A stretch of DNA of 64,000 nucleotides from Bryobacterales bacterium (GCA_020846745.1 JADLDI010000043.1:1-64000); one strand, 5' to 3'; shown: positions 45,554 to 53,817, counted from the stretch's first letter. Numbers and translations are program-made. The notes: generated by a model from the letters alone, not told the origin.

Positions 45554-47730
45554 CGCTGCACAGGCGTCAAGATTAGCGTATCTCCGTTCGGCGCCTGCGT
45601 AAACGGCAACGGGTAACTACTACCCCCTGAATAAGCCGCCCACTGATCCTTGAAATGGCTCGATAACAGCAACGCCGATTGCCCCAGCGGTAACACCAGT
45701 GTCGACCTGTCCCAGTCGGAAACATCCGCCACCATCCGCATCGACGGGCCCACGCCGTTGATGTTCTGGTTGATCGTCGCAATCGCTCCGGGCATTTCCG
45801 CGTCTATTTTGAAAAACCCTCCCACCAGCGGAACGTCTGCCGCCCCTGGATGCCGCATCGGCACGAAGTTATACAGGCCGTACCGCCACTTCGACAACCC
45901 TCCCCGGTACCGCTTCTCCCCTTCCTGCAATGCCGCCTTCAACGCATCCACCAGCGCCTGGTCGTAATTCTTCAGCAATCCCGCCCCGCGTCGGTCCAGC
46001 ACGCGGTCCACCGCGCCAATCGTCATGTGTCCCGTATAGCGGTCGGCCTTTCCCGGCGCCACTGCCTGCGCTAGCGCCTTGCGGAAATGCGTAAACGCCA
46101 GCTCAACAATCAGCGGCTCCGGCCGGTTCGCCTCCATCTGCCCGTTCCACGCCTTCAACAATCGCACAGCCTCCGCCATCTCCGGATGATCGTTGTGCCC
46201 CGCCGCGGCACGTGCCAGTTCCCGCGCCAAATGATGATCGAAAGCCGAGTAAATATCGGTTTGCAGCTTCCCAAACGATGCCACATCCCACTTCTCGCGC
46301 GACCGCAAGCGCGCCTCGATCTGCGCCGCCCGAAAGTGCGACGCAAACCCGCCATTCACCGGATACCTGTAATTCGCCGGGAACGGATTCTGGTTCGCCG
46401 TCACCAGCCGTCCCGACTGTGGGTTGTACACGCTTGGCAGGTCGTCAAACGGTATCAGCGCCTTCCAATCGTCCTGCGGCGCTTCCTGCGCCGGCTTCGG
46501 TACCGTCCCGTCTCCCCACCCGCGTACCGGAAATTGCCCGGCCACCTGATACCCGATGTTCCCGTCCACATCCGCATAAACGAAGTTGAATCCAGGACCA
46601 GGCAACTGCCGCAACGCCTCCCGGAACTGCTGCCAGTTTGAGGCTTTGTTCAGCTGCACGATTGGATAGGAAAACCGTGGCAGTTCCGCCGCAATCCAGC
46701 GCAGCGCGTACGCTCGCCGCCCCTCCACCTGGAACACCGGCCCGCGCGGCGTCAACGGAATATTTAAGTTCAGGTGACCGCCTCCGCGGATCCGGATGAT
46801 CTCCCGTTCCTGTGCCGGAAACGGCGCGGCGGCCGGATACACATATAGGTCCTGTACGTCGAACCCTAAGTTCGTAATGCCCCAGGCAATCCGCTCATTA
46901 TGCCCGATTCCAACGCCCGGCAACCCAGGCAGCGCCACTCCCGCCACCTTGATTCCCGGCGCTTCCAGCGAAATTTCGTGCCAGACGTTCGGCATCGTCA
47001 GCCGCAGATGCGGATCGCTCGCCAGCAGCGGCTTCCCGCTCACCGTGTGTTGACCCGATACCACCCACGCGTTCGATCCCATCGCCGGCTCCAGCCCTGT
47101 CCGCACCGGAAATAGTTGCGCCACCTTTGCCGGATCGGCCCCCGCCAGCACCATGTCGTAACGCGCCAGTTCCTGCTGCCAACCCTGCGTCATGTTGCGG
47201 AACATTTCGAGCGCCACCAGCACCGAATCGCGAATGGTCCACGGAGCCGGACGAACCCCCAGAGCGCGAAACTCCACCGGCAGCGTGTCCAAATGCGTCT
47301 CGATAAAGTAGTTCACCCCGCGCGCATACGCCGCCAGCGCCGGCCGGTCCTGCGGATTCAACCGTCCCGCGTGTAACTCCGCGATCCGGCGCATCCGCAT
47401 TCGCCTCGATTCGATGTCGCTTTCGAGACCGCGCCCGCCCACCAACTCCGCCAATTCGCCCGATGCGCGCCGCCGCGTCACTTCTAATTGGAATAGCCTG
47501 TCCTGCGCCGTCACGTACCCTTGCGCAAAGAACAGGTCGTCCTCGTTCGCCGCCCGGATGTACGGTATCCCACGCGCATCGCGCGTCACGCTTACCTTAC
47601 CGGATACTTCCACCGGAACTTCTCCGGATGTTTGGGGTAAAGCGCGGTAAACAAACCAGTAAGTCCCAATCAACAACCCTAGAAGCAAAAGCGCGATCAG
47701 GTAGTTGATATATTTTAAGAAGCGCGACAC
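45550..47730 (-). CDS. Penicillin acylase family (Ntn-hydrolase) protein
   Basis: The start is a GTG at 47730 and gives a single N-terminal membrane anchor (YLIALLLLGLLIGTYWFVY, residues 10-28). The 726-aa precursor has the alpha-chain part with VTRDARGIPYIRAANEDDLFFAQGYVTAQDRLFQLE near residue 48, then GSNAWVVSGQHTVSGKPLLASDPHL near residue 230, whose Ser after Gly is the expected autoprocessed N-terminal nucleophile of the beta chain. Family enzymes hydrolyse amides of acyl homoserine lactones, penicillins or N-acylated amino acids. It is the first gene with the SenB-like gene; its start is 16 bases from the divergent CNNM/CorC gene. Confidence 0.92.
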   Translation of the reverse strand: MSRFLKYINYLIALLLLGLLIGTYWFVYRALPQTSGEVPVEVSGKVSVTRDARGIPYIRAANEDDLFFAQGYVTAQDRLFQLEVTRRRASGELAELVGGRGLESDIESRRMRMRRIAELHAGRLNPQDRPALAAYARGVNYFIETHLDTLPVEFRALGVRPAPWTIRDSVLVALEMFRNMTQGWQQELARYDMVLAGADPAKVAQLFPVRTGLEPAMGSNAWVVSGQHTVSGKPLLASDPHLRLTMPNVWHEISLEAPGIKVAGVALPGLPGVGIGHNERIAWGITNLGFDVQDLYVYPAAAPFPAQEREIIRIRGGGHLNLNIPLTPRGPVFQVEGRRAYALRWIAAELPRFSYPIVQLNKASNWQQFREALRQLPGPGFNFVYADVDGNIGYQVAGQFPVRGWGDGTVPKPAQEAPQDDWKALIPFDDLPSVYNPQSGRLVTANQNPFPANYRYPVNGGFASHFRAAQIEARLRSREKWDVASFGKLQTDIYSAFDHHLARELARAAAGHNDHPEMAEAVRLLKAWNGQMEANRPEPLIVELAFTHFRKALAQAVAPGKADRYTGHMTIGAVDRVLDRRGAGLLKNYDQALVDALKAALQEGEKRYRGGLSKWRYGLYNFVPMRHPGAADVPLVGGFFKIDAEMPGAIATINQNINGVGPSMRMVADVSDWDRSTLVLPLGQSALLLSSHFKDQWAAYSGGSSYPLPFTQAPNGDTLILTPVQR

Positions 47731-47746
47731 TTCCCTCCCATTTCCG

Positions 47747-49114
47747 ATGGACCTTCATTTAGGATACCGATTTCTTCTTGTTGCCCTCATCATCGCGCTG
47801 AATGGCTTCTTCTCCAGCGCCGAGGTTGCACTCCTTTCCGTACGCCAATCGCGCCTCCGCCAGTTGGCCGATGAAGGCGCAACCGGCGCCCACGCCGCCC
47901 TCAGCCTGCTCGCCAACCCTGAACGCCTCCTTAGCGTCGTCCAGGTCGGCGTTACGCTCGCCAGCCTTGGTCTCGGTTGGGCCGGCGAAGACACCGTCTA
48001 CGCCCTCATGCTGAAAGTCATTCAGCCCGTCGAAACCCCGCAAATCGCCACCGCCCTCCATGCCGTCGCGTTCACCCTCTCTTTCCTGCTCATCACCTAC
48101 ATGCACGTCGTCATCGGCGAGGTCGTCCCCAAAAACCTCGCCATCGACAAGGCCGACCGCCTCGCTGTCCTCGTCGCCCCCACCCTGCTCTTCTTCTCGC
48201 GCGTTGCCGGACCCTTCGTCACCGTCATCGAACGCTCCGCCTCCGTCGTCTCCCGCGCCATCGGACTCACCGGTGAATCGCAAACCGCCTCCCACACCCC
48301 CGAAGAGATCAAGTTCATCGTCGGCGCCGCGCGCAAACACGGCTTTCTCCAAGATACCGAGGAAGGCGCAATCGCCAGCCTCCTCGACCTCCGCGAACTC
48401 TCCGCCCGCGAAATCATGACTCCCCGCGGTGCCATCGCCGGAGCCCCCATCGAGTCCGACCTCGACGACCTCCTTCGTGCCTTCCACGAAAACAAGTACT
48501 CCCGCATGCCCATCTATGAGCGCAGTCCGGAGCACGTGGTCGGTATCGTCTATGCCAAAGATCTCCTCGGCGTCTGGCAGCAGCGCCGCCGCGCCAATCA
48601 ACGCCGTCGCCCGGCGCCCCAGTTCGACATCAAGCGCCTTCTGCGGCAGCCCGAAGTCGTACCCGAAACCAAACCGGTATTGCAACTCATGGAAACGTTC
48701 CGCAGCTCCGGCCGCCACATGGCCCTCGTCGTCGACGAATTCGGTAGCGTCACCGGTCTGGTTACCCTCGAAGACGTCCTTGAACAGATCTTCGGCGACA
48801 TCGCCGACGAACACGACGTTCGCCTCCCTTCCCAAACCGAGGTCTGGGAAGAACTCGAACTCGAAGGCATCACCCGTCTCCGCGACCTCGAAACCCAGTA
48901 CCTCATCGAACTGCCCATGGATGCCGACTACGAAACCCTCGCCGGCTTCCTCCTGTTTCGCTTAGGCTACATCCCCATCCCCGGCGAAACCGTCGAATTC
49001 CAGGACCTCCGCTTCACCGTCCTCGAAATGGACCGCAACCGCATCGTAAAAGTTAAAATCGAACGCGTCCCCCCGCCCCCCGCCGACCCCGCCACCGAAC
49101 CACAACCCTCCTAA
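47747..49114 (+). CDS. CNNM/CorC-family membrane protein (hemolysin C-like)
   Basis: I chose ATG 47747 (MDLHLGYRFLLVALIIALNGFFSSAEVALLSVRQ); the track start 47705 overlaps the acylase gene. The 455-aa protein has the DUF21/CNNM membrane domain (GFFSSAEVALLSVRQSRLRQLADEGATGA, SLGLGWAGEDTV, FTLSFLLITYMHVVIGEVVPKNLAI), then a CBS-domain pair (EIMTPRGAIAGAP, SRMPIYERSPEHVVGIVYAKDLL, HMALVVDEFGSVTGLVTLEDVLEQIFGDI) and a CorC/HlyC C-terminal domain (DADYETLAGFLLFRLGYIP). The family transports or regulates Mg2+ (CorB/CorC, MpfA); despite the old name it is not a toxin. Confidence 0.95.
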   Translation: MDLHLGYRFLLVALIIALNGFFSSAEVALLSVRQSRLRQLADEGATGAHAALSLLANPERLLSVVQVGVTLASLGLGWAGEDTVYALMLKVIQPVETPQIATALHAVAFTLSFLLITYMHVVIGEVVPKNLAIDKADRLAVLVAPTLLFFSRVAGPFVTVIERSASVVSRAIGLTGESQTASHTPEEIKFIVGAARKHGFLQDTEEGAIASLLDLRELSAREIMTPRGAIAGAPIESDLDDLLRAFHENKYSRMPIYERSPEHVVGIVYAKDLLGVWQQRRRANQRRRPAPQFDIKRLLRQPEVVPETKPVLQLMETFRSSGRHMALVVDEFGSVTGLVTLEDVLEQIFGDIADEHDVRLPSQTEVWEELELEGITRLRDLETQYLIELPMDADYETLAGFLLFRLGYIPIPGETVEFQDLRFTVLEMDRNRIVKVKIERVPPPPADPATEPQPS

Positions 49115-49139
49115 CCCAAGCCCGCAGCGAACTATAACC

Positions 49140-49152
49140 CCGCGTGGGGCGA
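49140..49152 (+). repeat. Direct repeat left of the phd-like gene
   Basis: CCGCGTGGGGCGA, found again at 49563-49575 on the same strand. The two copies bracket the phd-like gene and an open C-terminal fragment. Confidence 0.4.
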
Positions 49153-49200
49153 ACATCCTACGTTCGCGGCCCGACCTCCCGGTCGCCCTCCGCACCGGTC

Positions 49201-49281
49201 TGCGACACCGAAGCGCTCAATCTGCTATTCGTCAAGTACAACCTCCCGGAAACCGCGCCGTTAGAGACCAAGTTCGACTAG
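49201..49281 (+). pseudogene. Possible 3' remnant of an unknown gene
   Basis: The + strand frame CDTEALNLLFVKYNLPETAPLETKFD ends with TAG 49281. It looks like the C-terminus of a real protein by composition, but no start or upstream domain is present, and the sequence just upstream looks non-coding. I recognise no family. Confidence 0.3.
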
Positions 49282-49544
49282 ATAGGGAAGGCTTTGATGA
49301 TCTCGTCGGGCAAGGGATCGAAGAAGGAATCCGGAACCGCGAACTTACCCGCGGCTGCCCCGATGCGCGGCTTGCGGACCGTCTTTTTCCGTAAGGATCG
49401 AACTTCCGCTACCGGCTGGTTGCGGTTGCAGAGCACCAACGTCTCGCCTGGCGCCAGTTCCGCTAAATAACGCGAGAGGTTGGTCGTGGCGTCGTGGATG
49501 TCGACTTGCTTCACAACCAAATTGTGAGCTATCGAGTGAACCAT
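49278..49544 (-). CDS. Phd/YefM-like antitoxin, no toxin partner seen
   Basis: The start is chosen as ATG 49544 with GAGAGGGA about 11 bases upstream; a GTG at 49514 would give a start at the fold's first strand. The 88-aa protein has VKQVDIHDATTNLSRYLAELAPGETLVLCNRNQPVAEVRSL, the usual Phd fold with DNA-binding N-terminus and a short C-terminal tail (FFDPLPDEIIKAFPI) that would bind a PIN toxin. In typical pairs the PIN gene follows at once on the same strand; here only non-coding sequence follows. An orphan antitoxin is the simplest reading. Confidence 0.8.
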   Translation of the reverse strand: MVHSIAHNLVVKQVDIHDATTNLSRYLAELAPGETLVLCNRNQPVAEVRSLRKKTVRKPRIGAAAGKFAVPDSFFDPLPDEIIKAFPI

Positions 49545-49562
49545 GTCAAAACGCGTCCCTCT

Positions 49563-49575
49563 CCGCGTGGGGCGA
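49563..49575 (+). repeat. Direct repeat right of the phd-like gene
   Basis: CCGCGTGGGGCGA, second copy of the repeat at 49140-49152. Confidence 0.4.
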
Positions 49576-49741
49576 CCTTGATACTGTAGCATTATTCATC
49601 AGTACCAACGCCGCATTAGTCCTACCGAAATCGGACACGTTTATCCGTTAACAACCCAATCGAATTTTCTAACTCCCTGATTTCAAACAGTCGCACCCTC
49701 ACCGATCCCCCCAAAACCCCCAAAATCACTTGACAACCCGT

Positions 49742-49786
49742 GCTACTCCTTGAAGTAGCGACGGCATTCCTGCCGTCCTTTTTTGT
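49742..49786 (+). promoter_or_regulatory. Tandem hairpins with T tail upstream of the STGPRT gene
   Basis: GCTACTCCTTGAAGTAGC (49742-49759, 6-bp stem) is followed by GACGGCATTCCTGCCGTC (49760-49777, 7-bp stem, tetraloop) and CTTTTTTG. A TTGACA box lies at 49730-49735. The group could be a promoter with attenuator, a small RNA, or a terminator for something upstream. The rest of the 49545-49953 gap holds a dispersed repeat and no gene I can support. Confidence 0.45.
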
Positions 49787-49854
49787 TTGCGGGCGAATGC
49801 GATTCAGTGCGCTCTCTGGCCCGGCAAACCATTGGAAACAAGCAGCATCTAACC

Positions 49855-49877
49855 GAGCCGCGACCGCGAGGGAGCGG
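49855..49877 (+). repeat. ALPDGRGS-type short repeat, copy 1
   Basis: GAGCCGCGACCGCGAGGGAG followed by CGG, matching the copy at 50461-50483 at 20 of 23 positions. The complementary strand of such copies is read as ALPDGRGS or LAVAAR in spurious acidobacterial and planctomycete ORFs (recalled). Confidence 0.5.
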
Positions 49878-49953
49878 TGTTCCGGATTTTCGCACCCGCC
49901 CTTAGCGACGGGTCGCCCAGGGCGCACTCCGCCCAGAAAGGTCGTATATTCAT

Positions 49954-50661
49954 ATGTCTACAAACCACAGCACAGGACCCCGCACGCCCGAAGGCAAAGC
50001 GGTCTCCTCCCAAAATGCCAGAAAACATGGGCTCGCCGCCGAGTCCATCCCTACCGATCTTCAGCCTGTTTTCAACGATTTGCGGAACGAACTCCGCTCC
50101 CAGTGCCAACCCGAAGGCCCGCTCGAAGAAATCTTCTTCGATAAACTCGTCACCGCACGCTGGAACATGCTTCGTGCCCTGGATTTTGAAAACGAACTAT
50201 ACGACCGTTCCGAAGGCCGCGACCCCATCACCCACCCCGCCACCCAAAAAGAGGCCGAACTCTACTCCCGCTACTACATCCGCTTCGAAGGTTCGTTCAA
50301 CCGCGCCTGCAAACAACTCAAAGATTCCCAAACGAACCGCATCTGTCAGCTAATCGAAGCCAATCCCGACGCCCCGCGTCCGTCGCTCCCCTTAGCCGAC
50401 GCCCTTAAAATTCAACGCTTTGCGAAACGAACTCCCCCACCGCGCACTGCTCCCGAAACGGAGCCGCGACCGTCAGGGAGCGCCGCGCCACCCGACGACC
50501 TCCTCAACCACTTCCCCCCTTCCGTAGCCGCTGAAATCCGCGAAGACGCTGACGCCCTCGGCATTACCGTCAACTTCCTCGTCAGCCAGTACGCCAAAAT
50601 CGGCTACCAAACCGCCCGGGAGGAATGCGCGAAAAACGAACCCAATCCGCTCTCCCTCTAA
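49954..50661 (+). CDS. STGPRTPEGK-type protein of unknown function
   Basis: A 235-aa protein with the N-terminal signature STGPRTPEGKAVSSQNARKHGLAA. Proteins with this start occur in many copies in acidobacterial and planctomycete genomes and have no known function. After it come a helical charged part (TDLQPVFNDLRNELRSQCQPEGPLEEIFFDKLVTARWNMLRA; YYIRFEGSFNRACKQLKDSQTNR), a variable Pro-rich linker (residues about 150-180) into which two dispersed DNA repeats have inserted, and a final helix (NFLVSQYAKIGYQTAREE). No signal or membrane segment. The conserved start and variable linker suggest a repeated family linked to repeat-rich regions. Confidence 0.75.
   Translation: MSTNHSTGPRTPEGKAVSSQNARKHGLAAESIPTDLQPVFNDLRNELRSQCQPEGPLEEIFFDKLVTARWNMLRALDFENELYDRSEGRDPITHPATQKEAELYSRYYIRFEGSFNRACKQLKDSQTNRICQLIEANPDAPRPSLPLADALKIQRFAKRTPPPRTAPETEPRPSGSAAPPDDLLNHFPPSVAAEIREDADALGITVNFLVSQYAKIGYQTAREECAKNEPNPLSL
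50407..50438 (+). repeat. Short dispersed repeat, TTTGCGAAACGAA type, copy 4
   Basis: AAATTCAACGCTTTGCGAAA continuing CGAACTCCCCC, within the linker of the STGPRTPEGK protein, read as KIQRFAKRTPP. Best match to the copy at 438-466. Confidence 0.55.
50461..50483 (+). repeat. ALPDGRGS-type short repeat, copy 2
   Basis: GAGCCGCGACCGTCAGGGAG followed by CGC, inside the linker of the STGPRT protein. Its reverse complement reads ALPDGRGS in the minus-strand ORF at 50412-50597. Confidence 0.55.
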
Positions 50662-50671
50662 GCCGTATCTG

Positions 50672-51868
50672 CTACACCGGAGGCTTGCCGTAATCCGTAA
50701 TCTTCATCGACATCCCGCCGCGCAGCGCCGATTGGTGCGCCACCAGTCCAGGCAGCGTGTATGCAATCGCCTCCCAGATATTCACCGCCGGTTGCCGGTC
50801 CTCGCGAATCGCGCTGATGAACTCGTGCGTTAAAAACGTGTGCGAATTCCCGTGCCCCGTCTTCACCCGCATCTTCTCGGGCAGCGACTCCATATGAGCA
50901 GGCTCCGTGTATACCCGCTTCGACAGCTTGCCTTCGGGATACCCGTTCGAATCGATTACCGTCTGCCCCTCTTTCGAGATCTCGAACATCGTGTTCGGCG
51001 ACCCTTCCGGACGCTCCATGATGTAGCTCATCCGGTCGCCATAGAACGCGCCCCGCTCGGTTCCGCCCGCGGCCACGTGCCAAAATACCGAGATCCGCGA
51101 CGAATGCCCGCCGCTTGTCTTGAACAGCGCGGTCGTGTTCCAGAACGGGTTCCGGTAATGATTGGTCTTCAGGATCTCGTGGTTGTCGCCCCACCCATAC
51201 GCCGTAACTTCGGTCAGCCGCTCCTTGATCACCGGGATCACCAGTCCCGTGCAGTGGGTCGGGTAGTGCATCGGCGGAAAGCCATGGCGCCATGTCGGCA
51301 ACCCGCGCTCGTCCCACATCAGGTCGAGCAGCCCCTCATGGTGATACTCGGCCTCCGAATAGAAAATGGTTCCGAACTTGCCCTGCTGCGCCAACTCCCG
51401 GCACGTGATCACTTCGGCCCGGTAGTAACTGGTCTCCGCCATCATGTACTTCATCCCGGTCGACCGCACCGTTTCCAGGATCTCGACCAGTTCTTCTTCG
51501 CTCATCGCCGCCGGCACCGCGCTGATCACATGCTTGCCGGCCTTCATGGCGGTAGTCGCCATCCACGCATGCAACGGTACCGGCGTGAACACGCCCACCG
51601 CGTTCAACCCCGGATGCTTCAGCATCGCCCGGAAATCTTTATATGTGTTGCCGCACCGGTACACCTCGCTCAACCGCTGCAGCCGCTCCGGACTGATATC
51701 GCAGACGGCGGCCACCTCGCAATCGGGATGGAGATGCCATTGGAAACTCGAACCGAACCGTCCTCCGACGATTCCGATCCGAACCTTTGCATGTGTAGAC
51801 GGCTGGGCTGAGACGGGCTCCGTTGCGGCTAGCGCTCCGGCCGCCCCGATCAGTGTGCGACGGGTCAT
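50672..51868 (-). CDS. Exported Gfo/Idh/MocA-family oxidoreductase
   Basis: The start is taken at ATG 51868, which gives the Tat leader MTRRTLIGAAGALAATEPVSAQ; the ORF-track start 51976 runs into unrelated sequence. The 398-aa protein has the Rossmann motif KVRIGIVGGRFGSSFQWHLHPDCEVAAVCD and, near residue 105, AGKHVISAVPAAMSEEELVEI, where EKP is replaced by AVP, so the usual Lys is absent. The C-terminal domain includes YPTHCTGLVIPVIKERLTEV. Similar to the protein at 32367. Probably acts on an extracytoplasmic sugar derivative. Confidence 0.88.
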   Translation of the reverse strand: MTRRTLIGAAGALAATEPVSAQPSTHAKVRIGIVGGRFGSSFQWHLHPDCEVAAVCDISPERLQRLSEVYRCGNTYKDFRAMLKHPGLNAVGVFTPVPLHAWMATTAMKAGKHVISAVPAAMSEEELVEILETVRSTGMKYMMAETSYYRAEVITCRELAQQGKFGTIFYSEAEYHHEGLLDLMWDERGLPTWRHGFPPMHYPTHCTGLVIPVIKERLTEVTAYGWGDNHEILKTNHYRNPFWNTTALFKTSGGHSSRISVFWHVAAGGTERGAFYGDRMSYIMERPEGSPNTMFEISKEGQTVIDSNGYPEGKLSKRVYTEPAHMESLPEKMRVKTGHGNSHTFLTHEFISAIREDRQPAVNIWEAIAYTLPGLVAHQSALRGGMSMKITDYGKPPV

Positions 51869-51905
51869 GCGTTGATTATGCGCCAGCCGCGCTCGCCCCC
51901 GCCAG

Positions 51906-53534
51906 TTAATCCCGGCTTTCGGCTCTTTGTGTCGCCGGGCACTGCTCGGCAGACCGGCAGGCCTCCCACTCCACAAAGATCACCGATACCGGCCGCTCGG
52001 TGTTCCGCAAAACCATCTTTCCCCAACCGTTCTGTGGCGCCGGAGCTTCCAGCACCGACAACGCCGCCGCACGGCGCTTGTTTCCTTTCAACTGCGTCTG
52101 GTTCCACCCGTTCGCCGGATCGGGCGCTTTTGCATTGAAATCTTCATACTCCGGGTCGCCCGGCGCGTACACCACAATCCCGCCCTTTGCGAGTTCACCC
52201 GGATAAACCCTGACCCGCATCGGCCCGTTCGGCAACTGCCCGGTTAACGTGCCCGACGACGGCCTTCCGTTCGCAAACAGCAGGATGCCGTCCTTCGGCA
52301 GATTGCCCGTCCAGATCGCGCGCCCCGCCGCCGGCCCGTCTGTTCGAACCGGCTGGCCCGGCGCTCGGGGCTGAACATCAGCCCTGTCCTTCGCCTGCGT
52401 TTGGGGTGCAACTGGTTGCGTTGCACCGCTGCGCGGCTGCCGGATGAATGTAGCCGTATCTTCAACCCGTGTCGTGCCGCCTTGCGATATCTTCAATCGC
52501 ACCTGCACCTGGTCGGAACTGTTCGTATAGAGCAGCGTCCCCTTTTCAAGACCGGATGGATCGAGCGGAATCGCCTGCGGCGGCAATTGCCCGTCGATAA
52601 TCTCCAGCGCGGCCCCGGTCACTCCTCTGAGCGGCTGGCCCGAACGGTCCCACTCGATTGCGACCTGCTCCGCCGTGCCCGTCACCCGCAGATACGGCCG
52701 CGTGCTCCTGTAGTAAGAGGTCAGCACCGCCGCGCCCGCCAAAAGAGCCGCAGCCGCCGCAACTGCCGCAACGGCCGCCATCACGATCGACATTCTCCGC
52801 TTCGGCTGCGGTCTGCTCTGCAGTGCCATCGCCGGGTCCGCCTCGGCCTCGGCCGGGTCAATCGATCCTTGCACCGGCACCATGGAGTGCCCCGCGGGCG
52901 CTTCCGGAACGATCGCCCCCGCCAGTTCTGCTTCCGGCTTCAATGGTTCCGTCGCATGTACCGGCGCGCCTGCTACGGTCTCGCGCGGCGCCGGCGGCGC
53001 GGGCGCCTCGATCGTGAACTCGCCATGCGGCGCGTCGGTACGCATCGTGCCATCCGGCTCGCGCATGAAAAACGCTGCCCGGGTTGGATCCCACTTATAT
53101 GGTTTCAACACCAGAATCACCTGATGCTGGCCCGGAAAGTAACGTTCGTGTAACTCGACGTCTCGCGGCCTCAGTTCAAGATCGGTTCGCGAGTGCGACA
53201 CAAACCAGCCAACCGCTTCTAACTCCGTCCCGCCACTGGTAAGTTCACCGAGTTGCGCCGCGAGCTTGGCTTCGTCGTTCGCCGATAACACAAACTTCGG
53301 ACTCAACGCGTGTTCGCATTCGATCCTCTTAAAATCCACCACACGGATCCCGGACGTTCCCCGTACGCCTAGCAGGATTCCGCCGATCTCCAATCCGCCG
53401 TGTGGAAGCGCCATAAACGCATCCACCACCGCGGCCCGAATCCGCACCAGTGCTTCTTTCGAATACTCCACCGTCAAGGGATGTTCACCGGTAACCCAGG
53501 CTCCCAATTCCTGGGCCGGCTTTGAAGCGAGCAT
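51906..53534 (-). CDS. Membrane-anchored protein with degenerate JAB/MPN domain
   Basis: A 542-aa protein. Residues about 20-150 form a JAB/MPN-like domain: HGGLEIGGILLGVRG (metal-site Glu), VGWFVSHSRTDLELRPRDVELHERYF. The classic JAMM motif HxHx7Sx2D here has Arg at the second His (HSR), and Asp near its end, so zinc binding is doubtful. A proline-rich region, then a membrane helix (MSIVMAAVAAVAAAAALLAGAAVLTSY, about residues 250-276) and an outer C-terminal part of about 260 residues with beta-sandwich features (LRVTGTAEQVAIEWDRSG) follow. The domain would lie in the cytoplasm and the tail outside. No known function; JAB domains cut isopeptide bonds or act as scaffolds. Confidence 0.72.
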   Translation of the reverse strand: MLASKPAQELGAWVTGEHPLTVEYSKEALVRIRAAVVDAFMALPHGGLEIGGILLGVRGTSGIRVVDFKRIECEHALSPKFVLSANDEAKLAAQLGELTSGGTELEAVGWFVSHSRTDLELRPRDVELHERYFPGQHQVILVLKPYKWDPTRAAFFMREPDGTMRTDAPHGEFTIEAPAPPAPRETVAGAPVHATEPLKPEAELAGAIVPEAPAGHSMVPVQGSIDPAEAEADPAMALQSRPQPKRRMSIVMAAVAAVAAAAALLAGAAVLTSYYRSTRPYLRVTGTAEQVAIEWDRSGQPLRGVTGAALEIIDGQLPPQAIPLDPSGLEKGTLLYTNSSDQVQVRLKISQGGTTRVEDTATFIRQPRSGATQPVAPQTQAKDRADVQPRAPGQPVRTDGPAAGRAIWTGNLPKDGILLFANGRPSSGTLTGQLPNGPMRVRVYPGELAKGGIVVYAPGDPEYEDFNAKAPDPANGWNQTQLKGNKRRAAALSVLEAPAPQNGWGKMVLRNTERPVSVIFVEWEACRSAEQCPATQRAESRD

Positions 53535-53767
53535 GTAACCGACCTTTCAAGGTTGCTCTAATCGGAACCACCAACCGCATCCGTACACAACCAACCGTAC
53601 TGGTGTCATTGTGACCCGTCCGCCAAAGGCCACGCAAGGAAGTTCTCGATAATTCCGCAACCCCGAAATATAAGCCCTGGAAATGGCGCCTATCGATGAG
53701 TTTCTCTATGTTGCTGCCACGCGCGTCATGTTCGGTATTATACGTTTCCCGTCTTGCCGGCGAACAT

Positions 53768-53796
53768 AGGGGCGAGGCTTTGGCTGGCTCGCCCCT
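53768..53796 (-). terminator. Hairpin downstream of the SBBP protein gene
   Basis: Perfect 9-bp inverted repeat AGGGGCGAG / CTCGCCCCT (53768-53776, 53788-53796), 22 bases past the SBBP gene stop. No T tail follows on the minus strand. The rest of the 53535-53817 gap shows nothing I can support. Confidence 0.5.
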
Positions 53797-53817
53797 GGAT
53801 GATGGATCTGGTCGGCG

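Noticed and set aside
47759-48835. 358-aa minus-strand ORF over the CNNM/CorC gene
   Set aside because: Asp/Gly/Glu-rich antisense shadow, typical of high-GC genomes.
49622-49927. 101-aa minus-strand ORF in the repeat-rich gap
   Set aside because: It runs through the hairpins and the ALPDGRGS-type repeat and has no recognisable domain; treated as non-coding.
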